DNA from: an uncultured beta proteobacterium
Lineage (GTDB): Bacteria > Pseudomonadota > Gammaproteobacteria > Burkholderiales > Burkholderiaceae_C
Direction: 5' to 3'
Length of the DNA stretch: 64,000 bases
Assembly: GCA_903938815.1 (NCBI GenBank)
Contig: CAJAES010000034.1
Coordinates: forward strand, 124,001-188,000
Made by a program: the position numbers and the translations under genes. This document shows, piece after piece, positions 51,759 through 62,826 of the stretch; the stretch's first letter is position 1; each line of letters starts with the position of its first letter. The notes under the pieces were generated by a model. It ran no database searches, was not told where the DNA came from, and saw nothing but the letters and a program-made list of their open reading frames with translations.

Positions 51759-53870
51759 CTAGGCCTTGAGGAACTCTGCCTTGCTGCCGAGCCAGCGCGC
51801 CACGTGCGCCCGCGCGGCTGCCGGCTGTTCGCGCAGCAGGCGCGGCGCCAGGTCGCGGGCGCGTTGCAGCAGGGCGTCGTCCTCGGCCAGGTCGGCGAAG
51901 CGCAGCAGCGCGTCCCCGCTCTGGCGCGAGCCCAGGAACTCACCGGGGCCGCGGATGTCCAGGTCGCGCCTGGCGATCTCGAAACCGTCGGTCGTCTCGG
52001 CCATCGCGCGCAGCCGCGCCTTGCCGGTGTCGGCCAGCGGCGCGGTGTACAGCAGCACGCAGGCGCTGGCCACGGCGCCGCGCCCCACGCGCCCGCGCAG
52101 CTGGTGCAGCTGCGCGAGGCCGAACCGCTCGGCGTGCTCGATCACCATCAGGCTCGCGTTGGGCACGTCCACGCCCACCTCGATGACGGTGGTGGCCACC
52201 AGCACCGCCATCTGCCCGCCCGAGAAGAGCGCCATCACGGCCGCCTTTTCGGCACCCGGCATGCGCCCGTGCAGCAGGCCGACCGTGACGCCGGGCAGCA
52301 GCGCACCCAGCTCGGCGTGCGTCTCGGTGGCGTTCTTCAGGTCCAGCGTCTCGGATTCCTCGATCAGCGGGCACACCCAGTAGACCTGCTTGCCCGCCGC
52401 CACCTCGTCGCGGATGCGCGCCACCACCTCGGGCCGCCGGTTGTCTGCGAAGACCTTGGTGACGATGGGCGTGCGGCCGGGCGGCAGCGTGTCGATGGTG
52501 CTCACGTCCAGGTCGGCGTAGTAGGTCATGGCCAGCGTGCGCGGGATGGGCGTGGCGCTCATCATCAGCAGGTGCGGCTCGACGGCCTCGAGCGCGCCGC
52601 CGCCTTGCCCGCGGCTCCCGGCGCAATCCGGGCTGGCGCCCTCCGTCCCGCCCGCGCTCTCTCCGTCATGCTCCCGTGCCTGCCTCAGCGCCAGGCGCTG
52701 GGCCACGCCGAACCGGTGCTGCTCGTCGACGATGGCAAGCCCCAGCCGGGCGAAGGCCACGCCTTCCTGGATCATGGCCTGGGTGCCCACGATCAGCATG
52801 GCCGCGCCCGACGCCACCTGCGCCAGCATCTCCTTGCGGCCCTTGCCGCGCCGGCTTCCCGTGAGCCAGGCCGTGGTGATGCCCAGCGGCTCCAGCCACT
52901 GCACGAGCTTGCGGAAATGCTGCTCGGCCAGCAGCTCGGTGGGCGCCATCAGGGCGCACTGCCAGCCGGCCTGGATGGCGGTGGCTGCGGCCAGCGCCGC
53001 CACCACGGTCTTGCCGGCGCCGACGTCGCCCTGCAGCAGGCGGTTCATCGGCTGCTCGCGCCCGAGGTCGGCCACGATCTCGCCCACCACGCGCTGCTGC
53101 GCGTCGGTCAGGCCCCAGGGCAGCGCGGCCTGCAGCCGCTCCGGAAGGCCGCCGGCGGGAGAGGTGAGCACAGGCGCGCGCAGGTGGGCGCGCTCCTCGC
53201 GGGCCAGGGCCTGCGAGAGCTGCTGCGCCAGCAGTTCGTCGAACTTCAGCCGCTGCCAGGCTGAGTGGCTTCGGTCCTCCAGCGCGGGCAGTGGCGCGCC
53301 GGGCGGCGGGTGGTGCAGGAAGTTCAGGGCCTCGCGCAGAGCCGGCAGGCCCGCCGGCACCGTGCCCGGCGGCAGCAGCTCGGCCAGGTTGGCGCGCATC
53401 AGGGCGGAGTCGATGGCCTTGCGCAGATAGGCCTGGGGCAGCTGGGCGCCGACCGGGTAGACCGGCGTCAGCGAGGCCGGCAGCGGCGTCCCCTCGGCCA
53501 CCACCCGCACGGTCGGGTGCACCATCTCGCGGCCGAAGAAGCCGTCGCGCAACTCGCCGCGCACGCGCAGCATCTGGCCCACCGCCCAGCTCTTCTGCTG
53601 GGCGGGGTAGAAGTGCAGGAAGCGAAGCACCAGCTCATCGTCGCCATCCTGCAGGCGCAGCACCAGCTGGCGCCGGCCGCGGGCCTCGACCCGGCTGTCG
53701 CGCACGGTGCCCTGCACCTGTACGGTCTCGCCTGCCCGCGCCGCGGCCAGCGGCACCAGGCGGGTCTCGTCCTCGTAGCGCAGGGGCAGGTGCAGCGCGA
53801 GGTCGATCTCGCGCCGCAGGCCCATGCGTTCCATGGCTTTGGCGGGTCCGGATTTTTGCGCCTCGGGCAT
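51759..53870 (-). CDS. recG: ATP-dependent DNA helicase RecG
   Basis: A 703-residue superfamily 2 helicase that remodels stalled forks and branched DNA. Wedge domain about 30-150 (L-H-L-P-L-R-Y-E-D, then G-x-V-R-D-S-R-V), Walker [10 protein letters not shown] (about 303-311), D-E-Q-H-R-F-G-V (DEQH box), [11 protein letters not shown], and the C-terminal Q-L-R-G-R-V-G-R-G and [13 protein letters not shown] blocks. ATG 53870 gives the family length; the frame is open to 54209 through queA and that part is a shadow. A 30-residue Gly/Ser/Ala insert (about 425-455) precedes the M-S-A-T-P motif. Confidence 0.96.
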   Translation of the reverse strand: MPEAQKSGPAKAMERMGLRREIDLALHLPLRYEDETRLVPLAAARAGETVQVQGTVRDSRVEARGRRQLVLRLQDGDDELVLRFLHFYPAQQKSWAVGQMLRVRGELRDGFFGREMVHPTVRVVAEGTPLPASLTPVYPVGAQLPQAYLRKAIDSALMRANLAELLPPGTVPAGLPALREALNFLHHPPPGAPLPALEDRSHSAWQRLKFDELLAQQLSQALAREERAHLRAPVLTSPAGGLPERLQAALPWGLTDAQQRVVGEIVADLGREQPMNRLLQGDVGAGKTVVAALAAATAIQAGWQCALMAPTELLAEQHFRKLVQWLEPLGITTAWLTGSRRGKGRKEMLAQVASGAAMLIVGTQAMIQEGVAFARLGLAIVDEQHRFGVAQRLALRQAREHDGESAGGTEGASPDCAGSRGQGGGALEAVEPHLLMMSATPIPRTLAMTYYADLDVSTIDTLPPGRTPIVTKVFADNRRPEVVARIRDEVAAGKQVYWVCPLIEESETLDLKNATETHAELGALLPGVTVGLLHGRMPGAEKAAVMALFSGGQMAVLVATTVIEVGVDVPNASLMVIEHAERFGLAQLHQLRGRVGRGAVASACVLLYTAPLADTGKARLRAMAETTDGFEIARRDLDIRGPGEFLGSRQSGDALLRFADLAEDDALLQRARDLAPRLLREQPAAARAHVARWLGSKAEFLKA

Positions 53871-53907
53871 GGAACAATTCTGGGGCCAGCGCACCCAAGC
53901 TGCTGCC

Positions 53908-54948
53908 ATGACAGAACTCAACCTCTCCGACTTCGATTTCCAGCTTCCCCCCGAGCTGATCGCCCAGCACCCGGCCGCCGTGCGCAGCGCCTCGCGGCTG
54001 CTCGACGGCACCGGGCAGCTTCCGATCGACCGCATCTTCAGCGACCTGCCGGGGCTGCTGTCCCCGGGCGATCTGCTGGTGGTGAACGACACCCAGGTCA
54101 TCAAGGCCCGGCTGCTGGGCGAAAAGCCCACCGGCGGCGCCGTGGAGGGCCTGGTGGAACGGGTGATTCCCGGCACGCGCGAGGTCTGGGCGCACCTGCG
54201 GGCCAGCAAGTCCCCGCGCCCCGGTACGCTGGTGCGCTTCGCCGAGGCCTTCGATGCCGAGGTGCTCGGCAGGGTCGGGCCGGAGGACTCGCTCTTTCAC
54301 CTGCGCTTCCCGGACGACCCTTTCGTGCTGCTGCGCCGGCACGGCCACGTGCCGCTGCCGCCCTACATCACGCACGCCGACGAAGCCGAGGACGAAGCCC
54401 GCTACCAGACCCTCTTCGCCGCCCGCCCTGGGGCCGTGGCCGCACCCACGGCGTCGCTGCACTTCGACGAGGCCGTGCTGGCCGCGCTCGACGCCCGTGG
54501 CGTGAGGCGGGCCGCCGTCACGCTGCATGTGGGCGCCGGCACCTTCCAGCCGGTGCGCACCGAGCGCCTGGCCGAGCACCGCATGCACAGCGAGTGGTAT
54601 GAGGTCGGGGCCGAGACCGTCGCCGCCATTGCGGCCACCCGCGCCGCTGGCGGCCGCATCGTCGCGGCCGGCACCACGGCGCTGCGCGCGCTCGAGTCGG
54701 CCGCGCGCGGCGGCACCCTGCTGGCCAGCCAGGGCGAGACGGACCTCTTCATCACGCCGGGCTACGACTTCCGCGTGGTCGACATGCTGGTGACGAACTT
54801 CCACCTGCCCAAGAGCACGCTGCTGATGCTGATCTCGGCCTTCGCCGGGCATCCGCACGTCAAGGCGCTGTACCGGCACGCCATCGAGTCGCGCTACCGC
54901 TTCTTCAGCTACGGCGACGCGATGCTGCTGGCGCGCGCCGGCACATAG
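53908..54948 (+). CDS. queA: S-adenosylmethionine:tRNA ribosyltransferase-isomerase
   Basis: A 346-residue enzyme that transfers the ribosyl of SAM to preQ1-tRNA, forming epoxyqueuosine. Family blocks: [49 protein letters not shown] and [15 protein letters not shown] 53908 chosen by homologous N-terminus; the frame opens 28 codons earlier. 37 bp separate it from the divergent recG start. tgt follows by 66 bp. Confidence 0.97.
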   Translation: MTELNLSDFDFQLPPELIAQHPAAVRSASRLLDGTGQLPIDRIFSDLPGLLSPGDLLVVNDTQVIKARLLGEKPTGGAVEGLVERVIPGTREVWAHLRASKSPRPGTLVRFAEAFDAEVLGRVGPEDSLFHLRFPDDPFVLLRRHGHVPLPPYITHADEAEDEARYQTLFAARPGAVAAPTASLHFDEAVLAALDARGVRRAAVTLHVGAGTFQPVRTERLAEHRMHSEWYEVGAETVAAIAATRAAGGRIVAAGTTALRALESAARGGTLLASQGETDLFITPGYDFRVVDMLVTNFHLPKSTLLMLISAFAGHPHVKALYRHAIESRYRFFSYGDAMLLARAGT

Positions 54949-56145
<1,197 letters not shown>

Positions 56146-56238
56146 CGCCGGAGCGCGGCAGCACGGCAGCACGGCAGCGTCGGGCGGCCCTCGGCCTCCG
56201 ATCCGTGACCTGCGCCAATCGCGGCGCGGCCCCGGTCC

Positions 56239-57090
56239 TCAGCCCGAAGTCTCGACCGCCGAGACCCCTGCGCCGCCCGTCTGGTCGAGCTCCTTGGCCA
56301 GCCAGGGCAGCACCGGTTTCAGCGCCGCCGCCAGCGTGTGCGGCGGGTTCACGACGAAGACGCTGCTGCCGAGCATGCCGAAACCGCGCTCGTCGGCGCG
56401 CGCCACCGTCAGCCGCGCGTGCAGCCAGCCCTTCTTGGCCGGCGCGGCCGAGGCCTTCAGGCGCTGCGGCAGCTGCACCGATTCCAGCAGCTGCAGCTGC
56501 GGCAGCCAGACGATCACCGTGCCGTCGGCGAAACGCTCGATGGCGTCGCGCACGGCGGTCAGGACCTTCGTGTAGTCGGTCTTCATCTCGTAGGACGGAT
56601 CGATCAGCAGCACACCCCGGCGCGAGGGCGGCGGCAGCTGCTTCTTCACGGCCGCGAAGCCGTCGCTCATCGAGACTTCCACGTTCGGCTGGTCACCGAG
56701 GTAGCTCAGCAGGATCTTGTGGTCGGTGGGGTGCAGCTCGAACAGCCGCATCTGGTCCTGCGGGCGCAGCAGCAGGTGGGCGAACGCCGGCGAGCCCGGG
56801 TACTGCAGCAGCTTCTTGCCGTCGTTGAACTGCCGCACCAGCGCCACGTAGTCGGCCACCGGAGCGGGCAGGTCGTCGCGGCCCCACAGGCGGCCGACGC
56901 CGTCCTCGAACTCGTTGCGCTTGTGGGCGTATTCGCCCTGCAGTGAATAACCTCCGGCGCCGGCATGCGTGTCGACCACGCGATAGCCCTTGTCCTTCTG
57001 GTTCATGTGGCGCAGCACGAGCGTGAGCACCAGGTGTTTGAGCACGTCGGCGTGGTTGCCGGCGTGATAGGCGTGTCGGTAGGCGAGCAT
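56239..57090 (-). CDS. rlmJ: 23S rRNA (adenine2030-N6)-methyltransferase RlmJ
   Basis: A 283-residue SAM-dependent methyltransferase for A2030 of 23S rRNA. The start M-L-A-Y-R-H-A-Y-H-A-G-N-H-A-D-V-L-K-H is invariant in the family; the SAM site includes D-T-H-A-G-A-G-G-Y and the catalytic motif is I-D-P-S-Y-E (D-P-P-Y-like). The frame is open to 57298, but ATG 57090 is the clear start. Converges with tgt over 93 bp that contain GGCAGCAC direct repeats; divergent from the Ser/Thr kinase gene. Confidence 0.95.
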   Translation of the reverse strand: MLAYRHAYHAGNHADVLKHLVLTLVLRHMNQKDKGYRVVDTHAGAGGYSLQGEYAHKRNEFEDGVGRLWGRDDLPAPVADYVALVRQFNDGKKLLQYPGSPAFAHLLLRPQDQMRLFELHPTDHKILLSYLGDQPNVEVSMSDGFAAVKKQLPPPSRRGVLLIDPSYEMKTDYTKVLTAVRDAIERFADGTVIVWLPQLQLLESVQLPQRLKASAAPAKKGWLHARLTVARADERGFGMLGSSVFVVNPPHTLAAALKPVLPWLAKELDQTGGAGVSAVETSG

Positions 57091-57129
57091 CGCCCGATGG
57101 TGCCACGGCCCGGGCCTGTCGGGCAGGCC

Positions 57130-57180
57130 GGGCGTACACCCAGGGCGTATACCCAGGGCGTATACCCAGGGCGTACCATC
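57130..57180. repeat. 13-bp tandem repeats upstream of the Ser/Thr kinase gene
   Basis: GGGCGTACACCCA, then two copies of GGGCGTATACCCA and a partial fourth (57169 on) in the divergent rlmJ/kinase region. Each unit has a GTATAC core and GGG...CCC ends. It may be a multi-copy binding site or a minisatellite. Confidence 0.6.
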
Positions 57181-57222
57181 GCGCCTCATTGCCGACCACC
57201 GCAGGCCGCCAGCACCCCGCCG

Positions 57223-59178
57223 ATGAGCGCAGAACCTCCCGACGACGACGGCTTCGATGCCGGGATGTCTCCATCGCCCGGGCGCCCCGCCGCGTCACCG
57301 CCCTCGGAAACCGGCAACGCGCTGCCGGTGGGGGCGTACCTGGGCGAGTTCGAGTTGCTCGGCGTGCTCGGCGAAGGCGGCTTCGGCATCGTCTACCGTG
57401 CCTGGGACCATTCCCTGAAGCGCCAGGTGGCCATCAAGGAGTACATGCCGGCCTCTCTGGCGCAGCGCACGGGCGGCGTCCAGGTGAGCGTCCGTTCGGC
57501 CAAGCACGCCGAGACTTTCCGGGCCGGACTGCGCAGCTTCGTGAAGGAAGCGCGTCTGCTGGCGCAGTTCGACCACCCTGCGCTGGTGAAGGTGTTCCGC
57601 TTCTGGGAGGCCAACGGCTCCGCGTACATGGTGATGCCGTTCTACGAGGGCATCACGCTGCGCGAGGAACTGAAGCGGCGCGGCACCCCGCCCGACGAGG
57701 CCACGCTTCTCTCATGGCTCGGCCCCATCGCCGATGCGCTGGCCATCCTGCATGCCGAGCACTGGTACCACCGCGACGTGGCGCCCGACAACGTGCTTCT
57801 GCTTGCCGGCTCCGGCCGCCCGGTGCTGCTGGACTTTGGCGCCGCGCGCCGCGTCATCGGCGACATGACGCAGGCGCTGACGGTCATCCTGAAGCCCGGC
57901 TTTGCCCCGGTGGAGCAGTACGCCGAGATCCCGGGCATGAAGCAGGGCCCCTGGACCGACGTCTACGCGCTGGGCGCACTGGCCTGCCATGCCGTCTGCG
58001 CCCGCACGCCGCCGCAGTCGGTGGGACGCCTGGTGGACGACCGCTACGTGCCCCTGGCGCAGCGCGCGGCGGGTCGCTACAGCGACCGCGTGCTCAAGGC
58101 CATCGACCACGCGCTGGCCGTGCGCCCCGAGAACCGCACGCCCGACATCGCCGCCTTCAAGGCCGAACTCGGCCTGCCGCCGCCGCCGGTCGAGCCGAAG
58201 ACGGCGGATTTCGCATCGACGAGCCCGGGTAGCGATCCGATCGGGCCAGGCGCACCAGTGGCAGCCAATCGCCCGCCTGCCGTTGCGTCGCCCCGGCCAA
58301 GTGCGGCCGCTCCCGCGCCCACTCAAGCTGTTCAGGGGGCTGGTGCCTCTGTTCCTGCGTCTGCTTCCGCTTCCGCTTCCGCTTCCGCTTCCGCTTCGGA
58401 CGACGCCAAGGCGCAGCCGGCAGCCCCCCGCGCGCGCACTGGGCCGCCTGCCGCTGGCGCTGTGCCGCGCTCGAGGACGGCCGCACCCGATCCGGCCCAA
58501 GGCCTCCACGGTCGACGAGGCCTGCTCATCGGTGCTGCAACGCTCGCGACGGTCGGCCTCGGTGGCGCGGTCTGGTGGTCCGGCCATGCCAGAGGCCCGG
58601 CAGCCGGGCCCGTGCCGGACAGCGCACCCGCCGTGCCCGCGGCGGCATCCGGCGGCTTCAACGCCGCCGAGACCTTCCAGCGCATCGTCGCGGCCCAGAC
58701 GCCGGGCTGGGCGCCGGTCGTCACGACGCCGTCCGCCCGGCTGCAGGCCGGCCGCGATTCCCTGGTGCTCACGCTGCGCGCGCCGCGCGAAGGGCATGTC
58801 TACGTGCTCAGCCTCGGCAATGACGGCAGGTTGCAGATGCTGGCGCCCGATGCGGCCTCGGCAGCGCCACACAGGCTTGCCCAGGGCGGCAGCCTGACAC
58901 TGCCCCCGGGCGGCAGCCCTGCGTTTCCCGTCGAGGGCCCGCCCGGCCGGCGCCTGGTGCTGGTCATCGTCTCGGCCTGGCCGCGGGACCTTGCCTCCTT
59001 TGCGCCGCGGGTCGAGAACGGCTTCACCAGCTTTCCCACCGGCACCGTGGCCGCCGCGCTCGAGGGTGCCAACGCCGGCCGCCTGCCCCTGATCGCCGGG
59101 CAGGCCGTGTGCCCGCCGCAGCAGGCGTGCGCCGACGAGTTCGGGGCTGCGCTGCTTTCGATCGAGGTGACCGGCTGA
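57223..59178 (+). CDS. Membrane Ser/Thr protein kinase with C-terminal DUF4384 domain
   Basis: A 651-residue Hanks-type kinase. Kinase domain about 40-310: glycine loop G-E-G-G-F-G-I-V-Y, catalytic Lys in A-I-K-E-Y (about 72), αC Glu in F-V-K-E-A-R, H-R-D-V-A-P-D-N (Asp about 185), D-F-G-A-A-R. A Pro/Ala/Ser linker (about 320-425) includes an Ala-Ser run from a hexamer repeat. One membrane helix (about 434-452) and a periplasmic DUF4384 module (about 495-600) follow. It may sense the envelope and signal in the cytoplasm. The frame is open to 56965, but ATG 57223 is the best start. No phosphatase or type VI secretion genes are adjacent. Confidence 0.9.
   Translation: MSAEPPDDDGFDAGMSPSPGRPAASPPSETGNALPVGAYLGEFELLGVLGEGGFGIVYRAWDHSLKRQVAIKEYMPASLAQRTGGVQVSVRSAKHAETFRAGLRSFVKEARLLAQFDHPALVKVFRFWEANGSAYMVMPFYEGITLREELKRRGTPPDEATLLSWLGPIADALAILHAEHWYHRDVAPDNVLLLAGSGRPVLLDFGAARRVIGDMTQALTVILKPGFAPVEQYAEIPGMKQGPWTDVYALGALACHAVCARTPPQSVGRLVDDRYVPLAQRAAGRYSDRVLKAIDHALAVRPENRTPDIAAFKAELGLPPPPVEPKTADFASTSPGSDPIGPGAPVAANRPPAVASPRPSAAAPAPTQAVQGAGASVPASASASASASASASDDAKAQPAAPRARTGPPAAGAVPRSRTAAPDPAQGLHGRRGLLIGAATLATVGLGGAVWWSGHARGPAAGPVPDSAPAVPAAASGGFNAAETFQRIVAAQTPGWAPVVTTPSARLQAGRDSLVLTLRAPREGHVYVLSLGNDGRLQMLAPDAASAAPHRLAQGGSLTLPPGGSPAFPVEGPPGRRLVLVIVSAWPRDLASFAPRVENGFTSFPTGTVAAALEGANAGRLPLIAGQAVCPPQQACADEFGAALLSIEVTG
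58363..58398 (+). repeat. Hexanucleotide GCTTCC repeat inside the kinase gene
   Basis: Five GCTTCC plus one GCTTCG in tandem, encoding Ala-Ser repeats in the linker. Copy-number change would keep the frame but alter linker length. Confidence 0.85.
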
Positions 59179-60233
59179 GCCAGAGCCGCGCCGTCCGCAT
59201 CGCGCTGACCCTGGCCCTCGCCGCCGTGGCGGGTGCGGCGGCGGAATGGGTGCGCCTGCCCCTGCCGTGGATGATCGGGCCGCTGCTGGCCACGGCCGTG
59301 GCAGGCGTGTCGGGCGTGCCGCTGGCGGCGTCGCAGAAGCTGCGCAACGCCGGGCAGTGGGCCATCGGCGTCGCGCTCGGCCTGTACTTCACGCCCCAGG
59401 TGGGGCAGCTCTTCTGGCCGCTGGCGCCGGCCATCGCGGTCGGCGTGCTGTGGGCGCTGGCCATGGGCTACGCGTTCCACCGCGTGCTGGCGGCGCTGAA
59501 CCCTGGCGAGTCGGCGGCGACCACGTTCTTCGCAGCCGCCATCGGCGGCGCCTCCGAGATGGCGCTGCTGGCCGAACGCGAAGGCGCGCGCGTCGACCGC
59601 GTTGCAGCCGCCCACTCGCTGCGCGTGCTGCTGGTCGTCGTGACCATCCCGCTCGGCCTGCAACTGGCCGGCGTCCACGGGGCCGACGCCGCAGCGCCGG
59701 CGGTGCGCGAGGTGCGCTTCGGGGGGCTGGCCCTGCTCACCTGCCTGACGCTGGCCGGCGTGCTGCTGATGCGGCAGTGGCGCCTGCCCAACCCGTTCGT
59801 TCTGGGCGCGCTGGCCGTCACGGCCACGCTCACGCTGGCCGGGGGCGAGCTCTCCGCGCTGCCGCGCTGGGCCACCAACGCCGGGCAGTTGTTCATCGGC
59901 GTGTCGCTGGGCACCCGCTTCACCCCGGAGTTCGCGCGTGCCGCACCGCGCTGGCTGCTCAGCGTCGCGGGCGGCACGCTGGCGATGATGGCGTTGTCGG
60001 CGGGCTTCGCTGCGGCCCTCGCGGCCTGGACGGGGCTGCACCCCGCCACGCTGCTGCTGGCAACGTCGCCGGGCGGCATCGCCGAGATGTGCATCACCGC
60101 CAAGGTGCTGGAACTCGGCGTGCCGGCCGTCACGGCCTTCCACGTGGTCCGGTATGTCGCGGTGCTGGTTCTCACCGCACCCATCTACCGGCGCGAGGCG
60201 CTCAGGATCCGCGCGCCCGCATCCGGGCCCTGA
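59109..60233 (+). CDS. AbrB-family integral-membrane protein
   Basis: A protein of about 350-374 residues with about ten helices, in the AbrB/PF05145 family (often mislabelled ammonia monooxygenase; unrelated to the AbrB transcription factor). It has two related halves, each with a G-E/Q-x-x-x-G-V-A/S-L-G-x-x-F-T-P phrase ([17 protein letters not shown] and [17 protein letters not shown]). Transport function is unproven. The frame opens at GTG 59109 inside the kinase gene; GTG 59127 or CTG 59175 (overlapping the kinase TGA) are alternatives, and homology begins near 59175. Its end overlaps the MOSC gene by 32 bp. Confidence 0.82.
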   Translation: MPAAAGVRRRVRGCAAFDRGDRLSQSRAVRIALTLALAAVAGAAAEWVRLPLPWMIGPLLATAVAGVSGVPLAASQKLRNAGQWAIGVALGLYFTPQVGQLFWPLAPAIAVGVLWALAMGYAFHRVLAALNPGESAATTFFAAAIGGASEMALLAEREGARVDRVAAAHSLRVLLVVVTIPLGLQLAGVHGADAAAPAVREVRFGGLALLTCLTLAGVLLMRQWRLPNPFVLGALAVTATLTLAGGELSALPRWATNAGQLFIGVSLGTRFTPEFARAAPRWLLSVAGGTLAMMALSAGFAAALAAWTGLHPATLLLATSPGGIAEMCITAKVLELGVPAVTAFHVVRYVAVLVLTAPIYRREALRIRAPASGP

Positions 60234-60777
60234 ACAGGTCCCGAAGATTCACCTCGCGCGGGCCGGGCACCAGTTCGATCGCATCGCCCGACGCCACGTG
60301 CCCCGGCTCGATCACGGCCAGGTAGCTGCCGCAGTAGCCCGACTGCACCATCAGCTTCGTGGCCTGGGCGAAGCCCATCGCGGCATTGAACTTGAAGCAG
60401 GGAAAGCGCGGCTCGCTCACGGCCAGCACGCAGCCCGGCAGCACCAGGCGGTCGCCGATCCAGAGCCGGTCCTCGGGCAGGCCCTCGACGGTGAGGTTCT
60501 CGCCCAGCAGCCCTGGCGCGACCGGATCGTCCCAGAGGCTGACGCGGGCCTGCGCCCGCACCGTCCGCCAGAACGTGAAATGCTCCGCGGGGTAGGCATA
60601 GACCGCCTTGCTCAGCCCACCGTGCACCGAGAGGTCGGCCTGCTCGTCGCCTTCCAGGCCAAGCGAGCGCACACTCACCGGCCCGTCCGCGGCTTGCTTG
60701 CCGATGGCGCTGAGCACCGTCCGGCCGTTGATGAGGACCGGTCTCGCCGTGCCGACGTTGACGCTCAGGACTCGCAT
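60202..60777 (-). CDS. MOSC-domain protein (YiiM-like)
   Basis: A protein of about 191 residues with a MOSC domain, a beta-barrel that can bind molybdenum cofactor-derived sulfur. The core shows [15 protein letters not shown] (about 45-59), [12 protein letters not shown] and the Cys of E-P-R-F-P-C-F-K (about 125), typical of YiiM/6-hydroxylaminopurine reductases. ATG 60777 (M-R-V-L-S-V-N-V-G) is preferred over ATG 60798. Overlaps the AbrB-family gene tail to tail. Substrate unknown. Confidence 0.88.
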   Translation of the reverse strand: MRVLSVNVGTARPVLINGRTVLSAIGKQAADGPVSVRSLGLEGDEQADLSVHGGLSKAVYAYPAEHFTFWRTVRAQARVSLWDDPVAPGLLGENLTVEGLPEDRLWIGDRLVLPGCVLAVSEPRFPCFKFNAAMGFAQATKLMVQSGYCGSYLAVIEPGHVASGDAIELVPGPREVNLRDLFRARMRARGS

Positions 60778-60876
60778 CAGACTATTCCGTTTCTGCATGA
60801 CCCCGGTACCCAGGGTGGTTACAGCGCGATTACATTGGGGCGAGAATCATGCCCCCGGCTTGCCCGGGCGGTATTC

Positions 60877-60922
60877 GGCGAGCCCCTTTCGGCCAGGGTC
60901 ACCCTGCGCGGCGAGGCTCGCC
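60877..60922 (+). promoter_or_regulatory. Nested hairpins in the pckG leader
   Basis: An outer stem GGCGAGCC (60877-60884) pairs with GGCTCGCC (60915-60922), enclosing a second stem CAGGGT-C-ACCCTG (60894-60906). It lies 39 nt before the pckG start, so it could be a regulated RNA structure or an operator; nothing identifies a ligand. Confidence 0.4.
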
Positions 60923-60960
60923 CAATCCCGATTCCTGGCATTTACTTGATTGGAGATCCG

Positions 60961-62826
60961 ATGAACCGTCCCGTGATGGAAGGGCTTCGCCTGAACGTTC
61001 CCGCCTATGTGAAGCACACCCGGCTGGTGGCCTGGGTGGCCGAGATCGCCGCCCTCACCGAGGCGTCGGAAGTCTACTGGTGCGACGGCACCGAGGAAGA
61101 GTACCGCCGCTTCACGGACCAGCTGGTCGAGGCGGGCACCCTGCGCAAGCTCAACCCCGAGCTCCGCCCGGACAGCTTCCTGGCGCGCAGCGACCCGAGC
61201 GACGTCGCCCGGGTCGAGGACCGCACCTACATCTGCAGCGCGCAGAGGGACGACGCCGGCCCCACCAACAACTGGATGGCGCCCGCCGAGATGCGCAGCC
61301 TGCTGCAGACCGGCGAGAACGCCCTGTTCCGAGGCGCGATGAAGGGCCGCACGCTGTACGTGGTGCCGTTCTCGATGGGCCCGCTGGGCTCGCACATCGC
61401 CCACATCGGCATCGAGCTGACCGACAGCCCCTACGTGGCCGTGAGCATGCGTGTCATGACGCGCATGGGCCGCCAGGTCTTCGATGTGCTGGGCGAAGAC
61501 GGCGCCTTCGTGCCCTGCGTGCACACGGTCGGCGCCCCGCTGGCCGCCGGCCAGGCCGACGTGCCCTGGCCCTGCAACACCACGAAGTACATCGTCCACT
61601 ACCCCGAGACGCGCGAGATCTGGAGCTACGGCTCCGGCTACGGCGGCAACGCGCTGCTGGGCAAGAAGTGCTTCGCGCTGCGCATCGCGTCCACGATGGG
61701 CCGCGACCAGGGCTGGCTGGCCGAGCACATGCTGGTGCTGGGCGTCACCTCGCCCGAGGGACGCAAGTTCCACGTGGCCGCCGCCTTCCCGAGCGCCTGC
61801 GGCAAGACCAACTTCAGCATGCTCGTGCCGCCCGCGGCCTTCGGTGGCTGGAAGGTCACGACCATCGGCGACGACATCGCCTGGATCAAGCCCCACGCTG
61901 ACGGCCGCCTCTACGCCATCAACCCCGAGGCCGGCTACTTCGGCGTCGCCCCGGGCACGAACTACCACACCAACCCGAACTGCATGGATTCGCTGCGCCG
62001 TGATGTGATCTTCACGAACGTGGCGCTCACCGACGACGGCGACATCTGGTGGGAAGGCATGTCCGACACCCCGCCCGCGCACCTGATCGACTGGCAGGGC
62101 AAGGATTGGACGCCCGAGATCGCCAAGGCCACCGGCGCCAAGGCAGCGCACCCGAACGCGCGCTTCACGGTCGCCGCCATCCACAACCCGGTGCTCGATG
62201 CCGAGTGGGACAACCCGAACGGCGTGCCCATCGACGCCTTCATCTTCGGCGGCCGCCGCTCCACCACGGTGCCTCTGGTCACCGAGGCGCGCGACTGGAC
62301 CGAGGGCGTCTACATGGCCGCCACCATGGGCAGCGAGACCACCGCCGCCGCAGCCGGTCAGCAGGGCGTGGTGCGCCGTGACCCGTTCGCGATGCTGCCC
62401 TTCGCCGGCTACAACATGTCCGACTACTTCCAGCACTGGCTGGACCTCGGCGCCAAGCTGCAGGCTTCAGGTGCGAAGCTGCCGAAGATCTACTGCGTGA
62501 ACTGGTTCCGCAAGGGCGCGGACGGCAAGTTCGTCTGGCCGGGCTATGGCGACAACATGCGCGTCCTGCACTGGATCCTCGGCCGCGTGGACGGCAAGGC
62601 CGCCGGCGCCGAGCATGTCTTCGGCACCAGCCCCGGCTACGACGACCTGCACTGGGAAGGCCTGGACTTCAGCCGCGCCCAGTACGACAGCGTCAGCTCC
62701 ATCGACCAGCCCGCGTGGCAGCAGGAGATGAAGCTTCACGACGAGCTGTTCCGCCAGCTGGCGCACCACCTGCCGGTGGCACTCGACGAGACACGCCAGC
62801 GCATCGAGGCGAAACTCGCGGCTTGA
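60961..62826 (+). CDS. pckG: GTP-dependent phosphoenolpyruvate carboxykinase
   Basis: A 621-residue enzyme converting oxaloacetate and GTP to PEP, the entry to gluconeogenesis. The kinase-type P-loop and reactive Cys are in [10 protein letters not shown] (about 277-286). Other blocks: [34 protein letters not shown] and the Asn-rich GTP site F-I-F-G-G-R-R. The length matches the GTP class, not the 540-residue ATP class. The frame is open to 60154 but ATG 60961 is the true start. The stop overlaps the next gene as TTGA. Confidence 0.98.
   Translation: MNRPVMEGLRLNVPAYVKHTRLVAWVAEIAALTEASEVYWCDGTEEEYRRFTDQLVEAGTLRKLNPELRPDSFLARSDPSDVARVEDRTYICSAQRDDAGPTNNWMAPAEMRSLLQTGENALFRGAMKGRTLYVVPFSMGPLGSHIAHIGIELTDSPYVAVSMRVMTRMGRQVFDVLGEDGAFVPCVHTVGAPLAAGQADVPWPCNTTKYIVHYPETREIWSYGSGYGGNALLGKKCFALRIASTMGRDQGWLAEHMLVLGVTSPEGRKFHVAAAFPSACGKTNFSMLVPPAAFGGWKVTTIGDDIAWIKPHADGRLYAINPEAGYFGVAPGTNYHTNPNCMDSLRRDVIFTNVALTDDGDIWWEGMSDTPPAHLIDWQGKDWTPEIAKATGAKAAHPNARFTVAAIHNPVLDAEWDNPNGVPIDAFIFGGRRSTTVPLVTEARDWTEGVYMAATMGSETTAAAAGQQGVVRRDPFAMLPFAGYNMSDYFQHWLDLGAKLQASGAKLPKIYCVNWFRKGADGKFVWPGYGDNMRVLHWILGRVDGKAAGAEHVFGTSPGYDDLHWEGLDFSRAQYDSVSSIDQPAWQQEMKLHDELFRQLAHHLPVALDETRQRIEAKLAA

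Noticed and set aside
57223-59178. PpkA-type kinase of a type VI secretion locus
   Set aside because: No secretion genes or cognate phosphatase lie within reach; neighbours are housekeeping genes.
59109-60233. AbrB-family label read as a transcription factor or as ammonia monooxygenase
   Set aside because: The protein is an all-helical membrane protein with an internal duplication; it has no DNA-binding fold and no AmoA features.
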